Under the pieces are notes generated by a model. The model saw only the letters and a list, made by a program, of their open reading frames with translations. It was not told the DNA's origin and did not search any database. Positions 19,212 to 20,844 of a stretch of DNA of 20,844 nucleotides are shown here, in pieces. The stretch lies in NCBI GenBank assembly GCA_001574975.1, contig KQ965835.1, positions 80,503 through 101,346 of the forward strand, read 5' to 3'. The stretch's first letter is position 1; every line of letters begins with the position of its first letter. Origin of the DNA: Gonapodya prolifera JEL478. Its lineage: Eukaryota > Monoblepharomycota > Monoblepharidomycetes > Monoblepharidales > Gonapodyaceae. The position numbers were made by a program, and so were the translations under genes.

Positions 19212-19265
19212 TCTCGGCTCTCGGGTCTCTCTCTCGACTCTCTCNTACTCGTTCTCGGCTCTCTC

Positions 19266-19282
19266 GCACGCTGGTCGCGTGC
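19266..19282 (+). other. Second leader hairpin GCACGC-TGGTC-GCGTGC in LTR 1
   Basis: A perfect 6-bp stem with a 5-base loop. LTR 2 keeps a 5-bp version at 19769-19783 (CACGC-TGGTT-GCGTG). The solo LTR has only a degraded form. Confidence 0.6.
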
Positions 19283-19325
19283 CCTCGGACTCACTCAGCA
19301 ACCCCCGCCCGCTCCCCCTCACACT

Positions 19326-19337
19326 TGGCGCTCCCGG
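19326..19337 (+). other. Putative primer-binding site
   Basis: TGGCGCTCCCGG begins 2 nt after the end of LTR 1. A primer-binding site classically begins TGG, complementary to a tRNA CCA end. The tRNA is not identified, and the equivalent after LTR 2 (TTGTCTTCCCG) has lost the TGG. Confidence 0.35.
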
Positions 19338-19450
19338 CTAGGTCTGACCGCGACGCAGACCACTTCCACCACGGCACCCCATCCAGAGTCATCCTCCGGA
19401 CCCGTCTATCGCTCTCGGCTTCTCTCCGGCATCGAACCCACATCCATATT

Positions 19451-19825
19451 TGTGAGGGGCTCGGGCGGACCCTCACAGTTGCTGTGGTCCAAGTCAGCGG
19501 AACACGCTGGAACTCATCGGAACTGCTTGCGCAATAACGGACACGATTTGATAAGCAGAATATGAAAAGCGTAAACTAGAATTGGAGCTATATAAACACT
19601 TGTAGAAATGCTAAGAATAAGCCTTTTGACTTCGAATCTCACTCGCCTCACTCGTTCCCACTCGCTCGTCGCGGCTCTCAGGTCACTCGGCGTGACCTCT
19701 CGGCTCCCTCTCGGCTCTCTCTCTCGCTCGTACTCGACTCCATCTCTCGCTCGTACACGGCTCTCTTACACGCTGGTTGCGTGCCTTCGGACTCACTCGG
19801 CAACCCCCACCCGCTCCCCCTGACA
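19451..19825 (+). mobile_element. LTR copy 2 of the tandem pair (375 bp), immediate 5' LTR of the gag element
   Basis: Starts TGTGAGGGGCTCGGG and ends CCCCCTGACA. It contains a TATATAAA box (19589-19596), the motif GCGTAAACTAGAAT shared with LTR 1, and both hairpins (19681-19697, 19769-19783). It lies 127 bp after LTR 1 and 173 bp before the gag ATG. Confidence 0.78.
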
Positions 19826-19998
19826 TATTGTCTTCCCGTCTCCGGTCTGACTTCGCAGCCCCGCCACCGCCACGTACGCCCTCACCTACCGGTCATCAAC
19901 GTTCCCCATCAACACCAACCGCAACTCGTTCGATCTCCCTCTCATCCCCGGATTTATCCTGGTACCTGTTAGACCACCCGATTCACCGTCTTCGCAAC

Positions 19999-20844
19999 AT
20001 GCCTGGCCCTGATCCTGCCCCCTCGGACCTCCGCCACCTCAAGATCCTCAACCACCCACTCGACGAATTCAACCCACGCGACCCCCGTACCAGTCTCCGG
20101 AAATATCACGCCTACATCTCGGCCGTCGACGACTATGTCTCGCTTTACGGGTTGGCCGGAAAGCATCCTCAGGCGATCGCCTTGGTATCCCCGAACGTCC
20201 CAGACTCTGTTCGCGACAGCATTCGCCTCGCCCACCCCGACGCTACGACGCTCACCATCGAGGCCTGGAAGAAATCACTCGAGATCGCCTACTTCCCTCC
20301 CGATCCCCATGTCTGGCATCGCACCTTGGCCAAGCTCGAGTGGGACCCCAACACCTCCCGCCTCTCAACCCACGTCGCGGAATTCATTCGCATCGCCCGC
20401 CGCGCCGACATTGTCGACTCCTCGAAACTCGATCCACAGGAACAGCTCGCCTCCCGGAATCTCTGGTACCACTTCCTCGACTCGCTCCCACAACATGTCC
20501 GATTCTATGTTACCCTCCTTGGAATCACCAACCTCGCCGACTTCACCAGCGACAAGATTGCCCTCGTTGAAAGCAACCTCAACAACATCTCGTCCACTCC
20601 ACCTGCATCCGTCACCAGTGTTGCACGTGTCAACTTCCAGCTGCCGCACCCGGAACCTGCCCCAAGCACCATCTCCAAACTTGAGTCTGCCATCGACCAG
20701 CTTGTTCAACAAGTTGCAGCCCTTTCTGCCACCCCCCGCCCCCAGCAACCCNCGTACCAGCATATTCCCCTTGCGCCACCAGGACCTGCACCACCTATCC
20801 ATGCTGACGCCCCACCCCCATTCACAACTGGCTGTGGATGGTGC
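19999..20844 (+). CDS. gag: Retrotransposon Gag-like polyprotein start (3' partial)
   Basis: ATG at 19999 opens a frame of 282 codons that reaches the window edge without a stop (one N at 20752 leaves a residue undetermined). The first 200 residues are helix-rich, with W-K-K-S-L-E-IAYFPPDPH followed by a WHRTLAKLEWD...STHVAEFIRIARR block, which is the typical architecture of retrotransposon capsid (Gag) domains. A Pro/Ser/Gln-rich linker with a short predicted coiled stretch (ISKLESAIDQLVQQVAAL) follows. The last residues GCGWC could be the first CxxC of a CCHC zinc knuckle. The ATG lies 173 nt after an LTR, as expected for gag. Protease, reverse transcriptase and integrase would lie beyond the window. 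Ty3-type affiliation is a guess. Confidence 0.82.
   Translation, partial: MPGPDPAPSDLRHLKILNHPLDEFNPRDPRTSLRKYHAYISAVDDYVSLYGLAGKHPQAIALVSPNVPDSVRDSIRLAHPDATTLTIEAWKKSLEIAYFPPDPHVWHRTLAKLEWDPNTSRLSTHVAEFIRIARRADIVDSSKLDPQEQLASRNLWYHFLDSLPQHVRFYVTLLGITNLADFTSDKIALVESNLNNISSTPPASVTSVARVNFQLPHPEPAPSTISKLESAIDQLVQQVAALSATPRPQQPXYQHIPLAPPGPAPPIHADAPPPFTTGCGWC

Larger units (their letters stand above)
18966..19323 (+). mobile_element. LTR copy 1 of the tandem LTR pair (358 bp)
   Basis: Starts TGCGAGGGG and ends CCCCCTCACA, short inverted TG...CA termini as in other LTRs (18964 TGTG is an alternative start). A TTTATAAA box lies at 19101-19108, then GACTTCG, TC-rich sequence and two hairpins (19195-19211, 19266-19282). 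After a 2-nt gap a TGGCGCTCCCGG stretch (19326-19337) has the form of a tRNA primer-binding site. One N at 19245 lies in a CT-rich tract. Confidence 0.75.

Noticed and set aside
1-20844. tRNA, rRNA, CRISPR array or telomeric repeats
   Set aside because: No cloverleaf with A and B boxes, no regularly spaced repeats with unique spacers and no terminal repeat array were seen.

Overview
The window looks like nuclear DNA from a fungus, and I infer an early-diverging, possibly chytrid-like one. The reasons are short GT-AG introns (47-120 nt, some to about 430 nt) with CTGAC/TTGAC-type branch sites, long Ser/Pro-rich linkers, an ankyrin-repeat gene with an F-box-like start, a eukaryotic trimeric purine nucleoside phosphorylase, and an LTR retrotransposon. 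No bacterial operon signals, tRNA, rRNA or CRISPR array are visible. Two N bases (19245, 20752) mark unresolved assembly positions. All exon structures are read by eye from splice signals and paralog comparison.

Left third (1-9800): three tandem, same-strand paralogs of a multi-exon family I cannot name, called here A (2-3056, cut by the window edge), B (4444-6870) and C (7433-9789). The shared plan is an N-terminal PB1 domain (complete in C, only its tail visible in A, eroded in B), a phase-0 intron at the PB1 boundary, a long Pro/Ser-rich linker with one RVxF/RVxW-like motif (KVSF, RVHW, RVRW), and a conserved C-terminal region of about 180-230 residues. The last two regions are split by introns at equivalent phase-0 positions. 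PB1 domains mediate heterotypic protein interactions and RVxF motifs dock protein phosphatase 1, so the family may be scaffold or PP1-targeting proteins. That function is inference; the homology among the three is seen directly.

Middle (9800-17230): mostly gene-poor and repeat-rich. It holds a possible small secreted protein on the minus strand (10844-11149), a truncated C-terminal ankyrin fragment (11492-11731) just upstream of its intact paralog (12182-13826), a 371-bp solo LTR on the minus strand (14437-14807) with 4-bp target duplications, a short decayed coding fragment (15009-15215), an orphan signal-peptide exon (16049-16194), and a pair of short direct repeats about 293 bp apart.

Right part (17231-20844): a three-exon purine nucleoside phosphorylase gene on the minus strand (17231-18437), then an LTR retrotransposon on the plus strand. 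The element has two LTR copies in tandem (18966-19323 and 19451-19825) separated by only 127 bp, then a 173-nt leader and a gag ORF (19999 to the window end) that breaks off where a zinc knuckle would begin. The solo LTR at 14437-14807 belongs to the same family. All LTR copies share TG...CA ends, a TATA box and a GGTCAC-N5-GTGACC hairpin, and the hairpin at the LTR start varies in a compensatory way between copies.
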